A stretch of 56,706 nt of DNA from Clostridiales bacterium (GCA_014799505.1 JAAVHV010000009.1:11199-67904), one strand, 5' to 3'. Positions 22,592-31,093 are shown, counted from the first letter of the stretch. The notes: generated from the sequence alone by a model not told the origin. Translations and numbers: made by a program.

Positions 22592-23691
22592 GTCTTTTGC
22601 TGAAGCCGGCCTCCAGCGCCTGCAATCTGCGCTGTGCCTATTGCTTTTACGCCGACGAGGCCCAGAAGCGCCAGGTGGCCAATTACGGCATGATGCCGGA
22701 GGAGGTGGCCCAGGCGGTGGTGGACAAGGCCCTGGCCGCCGCGGAGGGGTCGATCTCCTTCCTGTTCCAGGGGGGCGAGCCCACCCTGGCGGGGCTGGAC
22801 TTCTACCGCCGGTTCACCGCCCTGGTGGAGGAGCACGCGCCCAGAGGACTTTCCGTGCACTACGCCATTCAGACCAACGGCACGCTGCTGGACGAGGCGT
22901 GGTGCCGGTTCTTTGCCGAAAAGCGCTTTCTGGTGGGGCTGTCCCTGGATGGAAACCGAACCTGCCACGACCGTTTCCGAAAAAACAGCGCGGGCCGTGG
23001 CACCTACGACCAGGTGGTAAAGGCGTCTAAGCTGCTGGATCGGGCCGGCGTGGAGTACAATGTGCTTGCCGTGGTAACCAACCATCTGGCCCGGCATATT
23101 CAGAGCGTTTTCTCCTCCCTGTGCAAAAGCGGCTTTCGCTTCCAGCAGTACATCCCCTGCCTGGATCCCCTGGAGGAGACACGGGGCGGGAATCCCTATT
23201 CCCTTACTCCGGCCCAGTACGGGGACTTCCTCAAGACCCTGTTTGACCTGTGGTACCGGGAGCTGGAGCGGGGAGAATATTATTCCATCCGCTATTTTGA
23301 CAACCTGGTTTGGATGCTGTCGGGGCGGCCGCCGGAGCAGTGCTCCATGCGGGGCAGCTGTTCCAACCAGTATCTCATCGAGGCGGACGGAAGCGTCTAC
23401 CCCTGCGACTTTTACGGGCTGGATGACTATAAAATGGGAAATATACTGATCGACTCCTGGGCACGGCTGGATCAGGCCCGGGAGAAACTGGGCTTCGTGG
23501 AACAGTCCCAACCCATCCCGGAGGAGTGCCGCGCCTGCCGCTGGTATGCCCTGTGCCGGAACGGCTGCCGCCGGGATCGGCTGTGGATGGACGGCGAGCT
23601 GGGGAAAAACTATTACTGCCAGTCCTACGCCGCCTTTTTCGACTACGCCCTGCCCCGTCTGCGCCGGGTGCGGGATATGCTCCGATCATGA
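22579..23691 (+). CDS. anaerobic sulfatase maturase (radical SAM)
   Basis: A 370-residue radical SAM enzyme that converts the sulfatase active-site Cys or Ser to formylglycine without oxygen. The CX3CX2C cluster is Cys15, Cys19, Cys22 (CNLRCAYCFY). FLFQGGEPTLAGL is the GGEP motif. The C-terminal SPASM/auxiliary-cluster region has CSMRGSCSNQYLIEADGS, then VYPCDFYGLDD, whose Asp corresponds to the catalytic base of the family, and CRACRWYALCRNGC with further cluster ligands. The length is right for the family. It starts inside the end of the regulator gene (AGGAGG upstream, ATG 22579). Partner: the sulfatase at 20038. Confidence 0.93.
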   Translation: MPPLSLLLKPASSACNLRCAYCFYADEAQKRQVANYGMMPEEVAQAVVDKALAAAEGSISFLFQGGEPTLAGLDFYRRFTALVEEHAPRGLSVHYAIQTNGTLLDEAWCRFFAEKRFLVGLSLDGNRTCHDRFRKNSAGRGTYDQVVKASKLLDRAGVEYNVLAVVTNHLARHIQSVFSSLCKSGFRFQQYIPCLDPLEETRGGNPYSLTPAQYGDFLKTLFDLWYRELERGEYYSIRYFDNLVWMLSGRPPEQCSMRGSCSNQYLIEADGSVYPCDFYGLDDYKMGNILIDSWARLDQAREKLGFVEQSQPIPEECRACRWYALCRNGCRRDRLWMDGELGKNYYCQSYAAFFDYALPRLRRVRDMLRS

Positions 23692-23777
23692 GCGAGGAGG
23701 GCTTGCAGGCGCCGAACCCTCCGCCCTCCCGCCGCATAAGATATCATATGGAACGTTGATCACAAGGAGCATTTCAT

Positions 23778-24311
23778 ATGAACAAACCATCATCGTGCGG
23801 CCATTCCAAACTCCATCTTCTCTCCGTCCTGCGGGGAAGGGCGCAGGCGGCCGCTAATATCACCGGCAGCGAAAGCTATCCGGAGATATCGGGCACCGTA
23901 CGGTTTTACCAGACCTGCGAGGGCGTGATCGTCCTGGCTGAACTCAGCGGCCTCCCTCATGACGGCCTCCCCTGCCATGACCGGATCTTTGGATTTCATA
24001 TCCACAAGGGGGGCGACTGCGGCGGCAGCATGGATGATCCGTTTGCGGATGCCATGTCCCACTACAACCCGGACGGCTGCGACCATCCATACCATGCCGG
24101 GGATCTGCCGCCGCTGTTGGGAAACGGCGGATCCGCGCTCTGCCTGTTTTTGACCAATCGGTTTTCCGTCGATGAGGTAATTGGCAGGACGGTCATCATC
24201 CACGACCGCCCCGACGACTTTACGACGCAGCCATCGGGCAATTCCGGCACAAAAATCGCCTGCGGCGTGATTCAAAGGACGGCGGGCGCATTCCCGCGCA
24301 GCCATCAATGA
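23778..24311 (+). CDS. Cu/Zn-type superoxide dismutase-like protein
   Basis: A 177-residue protein of the SodC family (superoxide to hydrogen peroxide and oxygen). All metal ligands can be placed: His74 and His76 (FHIH), His95 (HYNP), His103, His106 and Asp109 (DHPYHAGDLP), and His142 (IIHDRPDD). The disulfide pair corresponds to Cys81 and Cys162 (ACGVI). The zinc loop is shorter than usual between His103 and His106. Unusually, there is no signal peptide or lipobox; the N-terminus is MNKPSSCGHSKLH, so a cytoplasmic location is expected. AAGGAG precedes the ATG. It is monocistronic, followed by a terminator. Confidence 0.88.
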   Translation: MNKPSSCGHSKLHLLSVLRGRAQAAANITGSESYPEISGTVRFYQTCEGVIVLAELSGLPHDGLPCHDRIFGFHIHKGGDCGGSMDDPFADAMSHYNPDGCDHPYHAGDLPPLLGNGGSALCLFLTNRFSVDEVIGRTVIIHDRPDDFTTQPSGNSGTKIACGVIQRTAGAFPRSHQ

Positions 24312-24326
24312 CGCGGCTCATAAATC

Positions 24327-24368
24327 ATCCGGGCAAAAGGTGCGCTCACCTTTTGCCCGGATTGCTTT
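24327..24368. terminator. bidirectional terminator between sodC-like gene and fructokinase
   Basis: ATCCGGGCAAAAGGTG and CACCTTTTGCCCGGAT form a perfect 16-bp hairpin, with TGCTTTT on the plus side. It lies between converging genes. Confidence 0.85.
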
Positions 24369-24403
24369 TGCCGCTTTTTAAAAGTTATGTTTAAGCCCGT
24401 ATT

Positions 24404-25366
24404 TTACAACAGCGCTTCTACCTCCGTCAGCTCCGGCATGGAGCGAATGGCCCCCTTCCGGGTGGTGACGAGGTACGCCGCCGTGTTGGCGAAACGGAGC
24501 ATCTCGGTGAGATCCCCCTCCGTCAGCCCGTCCAGGCCGTGATCCAGCACAAAATTCAGCACGCTGGCACAGAAGGTATCCCCCGCCCCGGTGGTCTCGA
24601 TGGTGCCGCCCAGCTTGCAGGCGGGCACGAACACCCGCTTGTCCTCGTAATAGGAATAACTGCCGTCCGCCCCGGCGGTGACGTTAAACAGCTTGATATT
24701 GGGGTATTTGTCCCGCAGGATGGCCGCGCCCTTGTCAAAATCCGTCTCCCCGGTCATGAATTCCAGCTCATTGTCCGCGATTTTCAGCACATCACACCGG
24801 GCCAGCCCGTACTCGATCTGCGCCTTGGCGTCCTCCAGGCTTCCCCACAGCGGGGGGCGCAGATTGGGATCAAAGGAGATCACGGCCCCGCTCTGCCTGG
24901 CGTGGTCGATGGCCTTGCAGGTGGCCTTCCGCACCCCCTCGTGGGTCATGGACAGGGTGCCGAAATGGAAAATCCGGCTGTCCGCGATCACGTCCAGCGG
25001 CAACTCATCCTCCCGGAGCATCATGTCCGCGCCGGGATTGCGGTAGAAGGAGAAATCCCGGTCGCCGTTGGCAAAGGTTTTCACAAAGGCCAGGGTGGTG
25101 CGCACATCTTTGTCGAACACCAGATGATCCATGCAGATGCCCGCCTCCACCGCCACACCGTGAAGCAGATGGCCGAACATATCGTCCCCCACTTTGCCGA
25201 CAAAGGCGCAGGAACGCCCCAGCTTTTTCAGCATGGCCAGCACATTGCAGGGGGCGCCGCCGGGGTTGGCCTCAAAAAGCGTGTTCCCCTGGCCGCTGAG
25301 GCCGTTTTCCGTGAAATCGATGAGCAGCTCGCCCAGGGCGGTCACGTCAAATTTCTTTTCGCTCAT
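24404..25366 (-). CDS. scrK: fructokinase (PfkB family)
   Basis: A 320-residue ribokinase-family sugar kinase. Motifs: ALGELLIDFTENG at the N-terminus, the substrate motif NPGGAPCNVLAMLKKLG (PfkB signature 1) and ETTGAGDTFCASVLNFVL (signature 2, with the catalytic Asp in GAGD). It is encoded 49 bases after the sucrose-6-phosphate hydrolase gene on the same strand, so it phosphorylates fructose released from sucrose or fructans. An AGGAGG site precedes the ATG. Confidence 0.92.
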   Translation of the reverse strand: MSEKKFDVTALGELLIDFTENGLSGQGNTLFEANPGGAPCNVLAMLKKLGRSCAFVGKVGDDMFGHLLHGVAVEAGICMDHLVFDKDVRTTLAFVKTFANGDRDFSFYRNPGADMMLREDELPLDVIADSRIFHFGTLSMTHEGVRKATCKAIDHARQSGAVISFDPNLRPPLWGSLEDAKAQIEYGLARCDVLKIADNELEFMTGETDFDKGAAILRDKYPNIKLFNVTAGADGSYSYYEDKRVFVPACKLGGTIETTGAGDTFCASVLNFVLDHGLDGLTEGDLTEMLRFANTAAYLVTTRKGAIRSMPELTEVEALL

Positions 25367-25415
25367 GGTTCAGTCCTCCTTGTCTCCGTCGACGCATCTT
25401 TTGTGTCAATGTAAC

Positions 25416-26894
25416 TCAAAAAATCAGATCGTACTTCTCCACATCAATCAGCACCTGTCCCTCCGCCTCGAAGGTAATGGCATCCGCCTCCTGGGGGGTG
25501 TAGATCACCGCGCTGGCCGCCGCCTCGCCATCATTGACGAACACCTCCACACTGAACCGATCCAGGATCACCCGAAGCTTGATCTCCCCGTTGTTTGGGG
25601 TCACCAGGAAGCTGCGGGTGTGAACGATATCATGGGGCAGGCCGCTGCGGGTACGATCCATTTTAAGGGTGCTCTCCCCGGGCTTATAGCGGATGATGGT
25701 GTCATGCTGGCCGTCCTTGGCCACGTGGAGCCGGAACCAGCGGTAGGAGCCCTGGCCCATGGGCCGCAGGATGACGGTCATGTCCACCGTCCGCCCCTGA
25801 ACGCCGGGGAGATTGGTTTCCCCACACACTGAGATATGATGGTGGATCACAGGCCGGCTGCGGTACTGCTCCAGCTCCCGGACAGGAACCTGGTACAGCC
25901 GCCCGTTCCGCACAGACAGCTCCCGGGGCAGGGTCATCTGCCCGAACCAGCGGCAGTGGAAGGGTTTGGCTCCCACGGTACTCCAGTTCTGCATCCAGGC
26001 GATCATGATCCGCCGCCCGTCGGGGGCCTCCAGGGTCTGGGGTGCGTAGAAATCCAGGCCGTAGTCGATGGCCTGTACCCGCTCCCGGACAAAGCCCTTT
26101 ACCCGGTCATAGCTGCCCATGAGGCACAGGGTGCCGTTGCCCGCGTGGAACTCCAGCCCGATGGGCATCATGTCCTGGGGACTGGTGAGGATGATCTGCT
26201 TGCCGTCCAGGGCAAAGAAGTCCGGGCACTCCCACATACGGCCGTACTGGTTATGGCAGCGATCCAAGGTGCGCACGAACTCCCAGTTGAGGCCGTCAGC
26301 GCTCTTGTACAGCAAAATCGCGCCGCTGCCGTCCTCGGTACGGTTGCCGATGACGGCGTAATAGGTATCTCCCTCACGCCACACCTTGGGATCCCGGAAG
26401 TCGATGGTGCTGCCCCCCTCGGGCAGATCCTTCCCGGACAGCACCGGGTTCAGGGCGTGTTTCTCATAATCCACCCCGTCTCCGATGGCCACGCACTGGG
26501 TCTGGATATCCTGAATAAAGCCCTCCGCGTTGTGGTGCCGCTGCACCCCGGTATACATCAGCAGCTGCCGGCCGTCAGGCAGCCCCACCGCGCCGCCGGA
26601 GAAACATCCGGAGGCGTCATACCCCTGGTCGGGCGCCATGGCCGCGGGGAGCCGTTCCCAGTGGAGGAAATCCTTCGTTTTGAGATGTCCCCAGTGCATG
26701 GGTCCCCAATCGGTAGAATAGGGGTGGTACTGGTAGAACAGGTGGCACTCCCCCCGGTACATGGAGAAGCCGTTGGGGTCGTTCATCCAGCCGATGGTGG
26801 GGGTGGCGTGGAAGGCGGGACGTTCGCTGTCTGGAATACGGGGGCCATACTGGGCTTCAAAGTCCCGGGCCTTTTGCAGGGCTTCGCTGGTCAT
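25416..26894 (-). CDS. scrB: sucrose-6-phosphate hydrolase / invertase (GH32)
   Basis: A 492-residue beta-fructofuranosidase. The nucleophile Asp is in WMNDPNGF (about residue 37), the transition-state Asp in FRDPKVW and the acid/base Glu in WECPDFFALDG. After the five-bladed propeller the C-terminal beta-sandwich holds ILDRFSVEVFVNDGE. No signal peptide, so it is intracellular and acts on imported sucrose or sucrose-6-phosphate. No sucrose PTS gene is in the window, so the transport route is open. It leads the scrB-scrK operon behind a promoter with a LacI-like operator (26934-26962). Confidence 0.93.
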   Translation of the reverse strand: MTSEALQKARDFEAQYGPRIPDSERPAFHATPTIGWMNDPNGFSMYRGECHLFYQYHPYSTDWGPMHWGHLKTKDFLHWERLPAAMAPDQGYDASGCFSGGAVGLPDGRQLLMYTGVQRHHNAEGFIQDIQTQCVAIGDGVDYEKHALNPVLSGKDLPEGGSTIDFRDPKVWREGDTYYAVIGNRTEDGSGAILLYKSADGLNWEFVRTLDRCHNQYGRMWECPDFFALDGKQIILTSPQDMMPIGLEFHAGNGTLCLMGSYDRVKGFVRERVQAIDYGLDFYAPQTLEAPDGRRIMIAWMQNWSTVGAKPFHCRWFGQMTLPRELSVRNGRLYQVPVRELEQYRSRPVIHHHISVCGETNLPGVQGRTVDMTVILRPMGQGSYRWFRLHVAKDGQHDTIIRYKPGESTLKMDRTRSGLPHDIVHTRSFLVTPNNGEIKLRVILDRFSVEVFVNDGEAAASAVIYTPQEADAITFEAEGQVLIDVEKYDLIF

Positions 26895-26933
26895 GACGTG
26901 ACAACCTCCTTGGCTGTTGCGGTTATAGTTGAT

Positions 26934-26962
26934 ATCATAACGCGTTTTCGCGCCGATAGCAA
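26934..26962 (-). promoter_or_regulatory. scrB promoter with LacI-type operator
   Basis: On the minus strand TTGCTA (26957-26962) and TATGAT (26934-26939) are 17 bases apart. The spacer contains AAAACGCGTTA, close to the LacI-family core AAACGCGTTT. A ScrR-type repressor is not encoded here; the LacI protein at 53826 is one candidate but is far away. Confidence 0.5.
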
Positions 26963-27048
26963 TGCTGGTTTTTTTAAAAAGGGGCGACAGGTCGCCGCCT
27001 TTCCATCATTATACGGAATAAGCATGATGAGCAATTCAAAACAGGCAC

Positions 27049-27077
27049 TTTACATTTCGCGGAGATGCTAGTACAAT
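27049..27077 (+). promoter_or_regulatory. promoter for the decarboxylase-cupin / DUF3737 operon
   Basis: TTTACA (27049-27054) and TACAAT (27072-27077) with a 17-base spacer lie about 50 bases before the ATG at 27130. Confidence 0.6.
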
Positions 27078-27129
27078 AGATTTACAGAGCTGAAGAAGTA
27101 TACAGCCAAGGACAGAAAGGGTGGTCGCT

Positions 27130-27882
27130 ATGGCAGTCAAACAGACAGCGGGCAGAGAGACCCTGGGAGAATTTGCCCCGAAATTTGCCCAGCTCAACGA
27201 CGACGTACTTTTTGGCGAGGTGTGGAGCAGGGAGGAACAGCTGTCCCTGCGGGACCGCTCCCTGGTCACGGTGACGGCGCTGATGGCCCAGGGGCTGACG
27301 GATTCCTCCTTCCAGCACCATCTGATGGCGGCGAAGCAAAACGGCATCACAAAGTCGGAGATCGCGGAGATCCTGACCCACGCGGCCTTTTACGCGGGCT
27401 GGCCCAAGGCTTGGGCGGCCTTCCGCATGGCCAAGGAAATCTGGACGGAGGACGGGACCGATGAAAAATCCGCCCACGCCAACGCCATGATCTTCCCCAT
27501 CGGACAGCCCAACGACGGCTTTGCCCAGTATTTCATCGGCCGGAGCTACCTGGCGCCCCTCTCCACCCAGCAGGTGGGCGTCTTTAATGTGACATTCGAG
27601 CCGGGATGCCGCAACAACTGGCACATCCACCACGCGGACAAGGGCGGCGGACAGATCCTGGTCTGCGTCGCCGGGCAGGGCTGGTATCAGGAGTGGGGCC
27701 AGGAGGCCCAGGCGCTGCGCCCGGGGGACGTGGTCAACATCCCCGCCGGCGTCAAGCACTGGCACGGCGCGGCGGCAGACAGCTGGTTCTCCCACCTGGC
27801 CATCGAGGTGCCGGGCGAGAACGGCCGCGCCGAGTGGCTGGAGGCTGTGGATGACGCGCAGTACGGAAAATTGGGCAAATAG
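27130..27882 (+). CDS. carboxymuconolactone decarboxylase-cupin fusion protein
   Basis: A 250-residue two-domain protein. Residues about 8-110 form an AhpD-like/carboxymuconolactone decarboxylase domain (LSLRDRSLVTVTALMAQGLT, then ITKSEIAEILTHAAFYAGWP). Residues about 125-245 form a cupin with FEPGCRNNWHIHHADKGGGQ and PGDVVNIPAGVKHWHG, retaining the metal His residues. The catalytic Cys pair of peroxidase-type AhpD proteins is absent. Such fusions are common in gut anaerobes and have no proven substrate. The ATG at 27130 follows GAAAGGG; a GTG nine bases earlier is less likely. It is 12 bases before the DUF3737 gene. Confidence 0.85.
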   Translation: MAVKQTAGRETLGEFAPKFAQLNDDVLFGEVWSREEQLSLRDRSLVTVTALMAQGLTDSSFQHHLMAAKQNGITKSEIAEILTHAAFYAGWPKAWAAFRMAKEIWTEDGTDEKSAHANAMIFPIGQPNDGFAQYFIGRSYLAPLSTQQVGVFNVTFEPGCRNNWHIHHADKGGGQILVCVAGQGWYQEWGQEAQALRPGDVVNIPAGVKHWHGAAADSWFSHLAIEVPGENGRAEWLEAVDDAQYGKLGK

Positions 27883-27894
27883 AGAGGTTTTACC

Positions 27895-28752
27895 ATGGAA
27901 ATCATTGAAAATCAACGCTTTGACCAGGAACGGGCGCTGTACGGCAGCAGGGATCTGACGGTGCGGGGCTGCGCGTTTGACGGCCCCGCGGACGGTGAAA
28001 GCGCCTTCAAAGAATGCAGCAACATCGCGGCGGAGGACTGTTTCTTTAACCTGCGCTATCCCCTCTGGCACGTCCACGGGCTGGCCATCCGCCGCTCGGA
28101 GATGACCGAGCTGTGCCGGGCCGCCCTGTGGTATTCGGATCACATCTCCATCACCGACAGCAAGCTCCACGGCATCAAGGCCCTGCGGGAATGCGCTGAC
28201 ATCTCCATCACCGGCACCGACATCCGCTCCCCGGAGTTCGGCTGGTCGTCAAAGAACGTGGAGCTGCGGGACTGCGACGCGGAGAGCGAATACTTTTTCA
28301 TGCGGGCGGAGAACCTCTCCTTTTCCGATGTCCGCTTTAAGGGGAAGTATTCCTTCCAATACATCAAAAACGCCCGCTTTGACCACTGCACATTTGACAC
28401 CAAGGACGCCTTCTGGCACGCTGAGAACGTCACCGTCACGGACAGCGTCGTGAAAGGCGAATACCTGGCCTGGTACTCCCAGGGGCTGACCCTGGTCCGC
28501 TGCAAAATCATCGGTACTCAGCCGCTGTGCTACTGCAAGGATCTGAAGCTCATCGACTGCGAAATGGAGGGCACCGACCTCTCCTTTGAGAAATCGGAGG
28601 TGGAGGCCACCGTCACCACCCCCATCGTCAGTGTGAAAAACCCCCGCTCCGGCGCCATCACCGCGCCCGCCGTGGGCGACATCATCATGGACGACCCGGA
28701 GGCCCAGGGAAAGATCGTGATCTGTGAACCAGCCAAGAGCGGCTGTACTTAA
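27895..28752 (+). CDS. DUF3737 family beta-helix protein
   Basis: A 285-residue protein made of repeated short strands (for example SDHISITDSKLHGIKAL, ADISITGTDIRSPEFGWSSK, AENLSFSDVRFKGKYSFQYI) giving a right-handed parallel beta-helix like pectate-lyase folds. It lacks a signal peptide. DUF3737 proteins occur widely in gut Firmicutes, often near cupins or oxidoreductases; function unknown. GAGAGG precedes the ATG. It is co-transcribed with the decarboxylase-cupin gene. Confidence 0.85.
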   Translation: MEIIENQRFDQERALYGSRDLTVRGCAFDGPADGESAFKECSNIAAEDCFFNLRYPLWHVHGLAIRRSEMTELCRAALWYSDHISITDSKLHGIKALRECADISITGTDIRSPEFGWSSKNVELRDCDAESEYFFMRAENLSFSDVRFKGKYSFQYIKNARFDHCTFDTKDAFWHAENVTVTDSVVKGEYLAWYSQGLTLVRCKIIGTQPLCYCKDLKLIDCEMEGTDLSFEKSEVEATVTTPIVSVKNPRSGAITAPAVGDIIMDDPEAQGKIVICEPAKSGCT

Positions 28753-28798
28753 AAAGCGAAGGCCGAAAAATCCAACCCCCGCCGTTCAAAAATAGAGC

Positions 28799-28839
28799 TT
28801 GACAAACCAAGCATCCGTACTATAATAAGAGTACGGATG
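28799..28839 (+). promoter_or_regulatory. promoter with palindromic operator before the DNA-repair-like pair
   Basis: TTGACA (28799-28804) and TATAAT (28821-28826) are 16 bases apart. The -10 lies inside a palindrome: CATCCGTACT (28812-28821), eight bases, AGTACGGATG (28830-28839), with the arms extending by further near-matches. A repressor bound there would occlude the -10. It does not match the Gram-positive LexA box (GAAC-N4-GTTC). Confidence 0.75.
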
Positions 28840-28922
28840 TTTGATTTTGTGTGGCTCACCCCTCTGTTTCTCATCGACGCGGGGGCCGTGTCCGCCCACT
28901 GACCGGAAAGGGGGAGAATTCT

Positions 28923-30191
28923 GTGGATGTCATGGACAAGCTGACGATCCTGGCCGATGCCGCCAAGTATGACGCCGCCTGCACCTCCAGCGGGGTCACT
29001 CGGGGCGCCAAGCCGGGGACTATCGGCACCGCTGCCAGTTCCGGCTGCTGCCACACCTTTTCCGCCGACGGGCGGTGCGTGTCCCTGCTGAAGGTGCTCT
29101 ACACCAACCACTGCTGCTACGACTGCGCCTACTGCGTCAACCGACGCTCCAATGACGTGCGCCGGACGGCCTTCACCCCCCGGGAGCTGGCGGAGCTGAC
29201 CATCCAGTTTTACCGGCGCAATTATATCGAGGGGCTGTTTCTGTCCTCGGCGGTGCTGAAAAGCCCCGATTACACCACAGAGCGGATCATCGAAACCCTG
29301 CGTCTGCTGCGCACCGAATACCATTTCAACGGCTATATCCACGCCAAGGCCATTCCTGGGGCGGATCCCGGCCTCACCTACGAGCTGGGCCTGCTGGCGG
29401 ACCGGCTGAGCGTCAACATCGAGCTGCCCTCGGAGGGCTCCCTCCGGCTGCTGGCCCCCGACAAGAGCAAAACCGCCATTTTCAAACCTATGGCACAGAT
29501 CCGGGACGGGGCGGCACAGTCCAAGGCGGAGCTGAAGCTCTACCGCCACGCCCCCCGGTTCGCCCCGGCGGGGCAGTCCACCCAGATGATCGTAGGGGCC
29601 ACCCCGGAGAGCGACCGGCACATTTTGTCCCTGACGGAGGGGCTTTACCAGAAATACCACTTGAAGCGGGTATTCTACTCCGCCTATATGCCGGTGTCCG
29701 ACCACAAAAACCTGCCCGCGCCCGTTGGCTTCAAGCCGCCCCTTCTGCGGGAGCACCGGCTCTATCAGGCCGACTGGCTGCTGCGGTTCTATGGCTTCAC
29801 CGCCGGGGAGATCCTGGACGACGACCACCCCAACTTTGACGAGGCCCTGGACCCCAAGAGCGACTGGGCCCTCCGCCACCCGGAGTTTTTCCCGGTGGAG
29901 GTGAACCGGGCGGACTACGAAGCCATCCTGCGGGTGCCCGGCATCGGGGTCCGGGGCGCCCAAAAGATCATTGCCGCCCGGCGGTACGGCCCCCTCTCCT
30001 TCGAGGGGCTGAAGCGGCTGGGCATCGTGATGAAGCGGGCCCAGTATTTCATCACCTGCTCGGGCCGGATGCTGCCCGGGCTGCGGTTCGGCCCCGACAG
30101 CGTCTACCGCCGCCTCACGGGGCTGGAGCGGATGGAACTGGGCGGAGAAAGCTGGCAGCAGCTGTCCCTGTTCGGCCAGGAGGTGGGCTGA
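28923..30191 (+). CDS. radical SAM putative DNA modification/repair protein (TIGR03916)
   Basis: A 422-residue radical SAM protein. GTG 28923 is chosen: GGGGGAG is six bases upstream and the N-terminus then matches the family (MDVMDKLTILADAAKYD). The cluster Cys residues are in HCCYDCAYCVNR (CX3CX2C). The C-terminal part has a helix-hairpin-helix (ILRVPGIGVRGAQKIIAARR), a non-specific DNA-binding element, which supports a nucleic-acid substrate. It is invariably paired with the TIGR03915 protein, here two bases downstream. Reaction unknown. The palindromic operator upstream suggests inducible expression. Confidence 0.92.
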   Translation: MDVMDKLTILADAAKYDAACTSSGVTRGAKPGTIGTAASSGCCHTFSADGRCVSLLKVLYTNHCCYDCAYCVNRRSNDVRRTAFTPRELAELTIQFYRRNYIEGLFLSSAVLKSPDYTTERIIETLRLLRTEYHFNGYIHAKAIPGADPGLTYELGLLADRLSVNIELPSEGSLRLLAPDKSKTAIFKPMAQIRDGAAQSKAELKLYRHAPRFAPAGQSTQMIVGATPESDRHILSLTEGLYQKYHLKRVFYSAYMPVSDHKNLPAPVGFKPPLLREHRLYQADWLLRFYGFTAGEILDDDHPNFDEALDPKSDWALRHPEFFPVEVNRADYEAILRVPGIGVRGAQKIIAARRYGPLSFEGLKRLGIVMKRAQYFITCSGRMLPGLRFGPDSVYRRLTGLERMELGGESWQQLSLFGQEVG

Positions 30192-30192
30192 G

Positions 30193-30990
30193 ATGACGGC
30201 CTACCGGTATGACGGCACCTTCGCCGGCTTTTTGACCTGCGTGTGGGACGCTTTGGAGCACAAAAGGTCGCCTGCGGAGTTCCTGCGTTTCGACGATGAG
30301 GCCAGCCTCTGGGAGGCGCTTGAGATGGCCACAGACGAGGGGTGCGCCAAACGGCTCTATGCCGCGCTGGCCCGCCGGGTCTCCCCCGCCTTTCAAACGC
30401 TCATCGCCCGGGGGTTTTTGACCTGCCTGCCCCAGAAGGAGTTGGCCCTGCTGGAGCTGATCCGCCGGGGGCTTCGGGAGGGAGACCGGGTGCGGCAGGA
30501 CCTCAGCGACCCGGTGGTGGCCAGGGTCAACCTGGCGCTGACCAAAATGTGGACGGAGTGGGATCATTTGAAGGGCTTCGTCCGCTTTTCCGACCTGGAC
30601 GGCATCCTGGCCGGGGAGATCGAGCCCAAAAACCGGGTGCTGCCCCTGCTGGCGCCCCACTTTGCTGCGCGGTACTCCGGGGAGCGGCTGGCCCTCTATG
30701 ACCGCACCCACCGCGAGATCTTCCTCTCCGACCGGGGGCGGTGGAAGATCCTCCCCGCCGAGGACTTCCGCATGGGCCCCGCCGGCACAGAGGAGCGGGC
30801 GTTCCGGGCCATGTGGCGGAACTACTTTCAGACCATCGCCATTGAGGGACGGATCAACCCCAAATGCCAGTCTACCCATATGCCGAAACGGTATCGGCAC
30901 GTGATGACCGAGTTTCTCTCCGACGAGGAGATGGAGACGGGCCTGCCGGGTCAGACTGCCAAGGCGCTGGGAGAGCGCCCCACAGCCTGA
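30193..30990 (+). CDS. TIGR03915 (DUF4130) putative DNA metabolism protein
   Basis: A 265-residue protein beginning YRYDGTFAGFLTCVWDAL, the family's N-terminus. Later motifs are DHLKGFVRFSDLDG, VLPLLAPHFAARY and MWRNYFQTIAIEGRINPKCQ followed by THMPKRYR, the typical C-terminal signature. It is the fixed partner of the radical SAM protein encoded two bases upstream (TIGR03915/TIGR03916), both of unknown reaction and annotated as DNA repair or modification. The C-terminal residues (about 240-265) are variable. Confidence 0.92.
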   Translation: MTAYRYDGTFAGFLTCVWDALEHKRSPAEFLRFDDEASLWEALEMATDEGCAKRLYAALARRVSPAFQTLIARGFLTCLPQKELALLELIRRGLREGDRVRQDLSDPVVARVNLALTKMWTEWDHLKGFVRFSDLDGILAGEIEPKNRVLPLLAPHFAARYSGERLALYDRTHREIFLSDRGRWKILPAEDFRMGPAGTEERAFRAMWRNYFQTIAIEGRINPKCQSTHMPKRYRHVMTEFLSDEEMETGLPGQTAKALGERPTA

Positions 30991-31028
30991 ACACCGGATT
31001 GCGGGCGTGAAAATCTACTGGAAACGGA

Positions 31029-31073
31029 ACAAATCCACGGGTCATGACAATTTGACATGGTCCGTGGATTTGT
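31029..31073. terminator. hairpin after the DNA-repair-like pair
   Basis: ACAAATCCACGG (31029-31040) and CCGTGGATTTGT (31062-31073) are perfect complements; an inner pair CATG/CATG adds stability. No strong T-run follows. Confidence 0.55.
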
Positions 31074-31093
31074 CGGCAATGCGGTTTCCCGCT

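Noticed and set aside
28812-28839. Palindrome considered as a LexA (SOS) box
   Set aside because: It lacks the GAAC-N4-GTTC core of Gram-positive LexA sites; arms and spacing differ.
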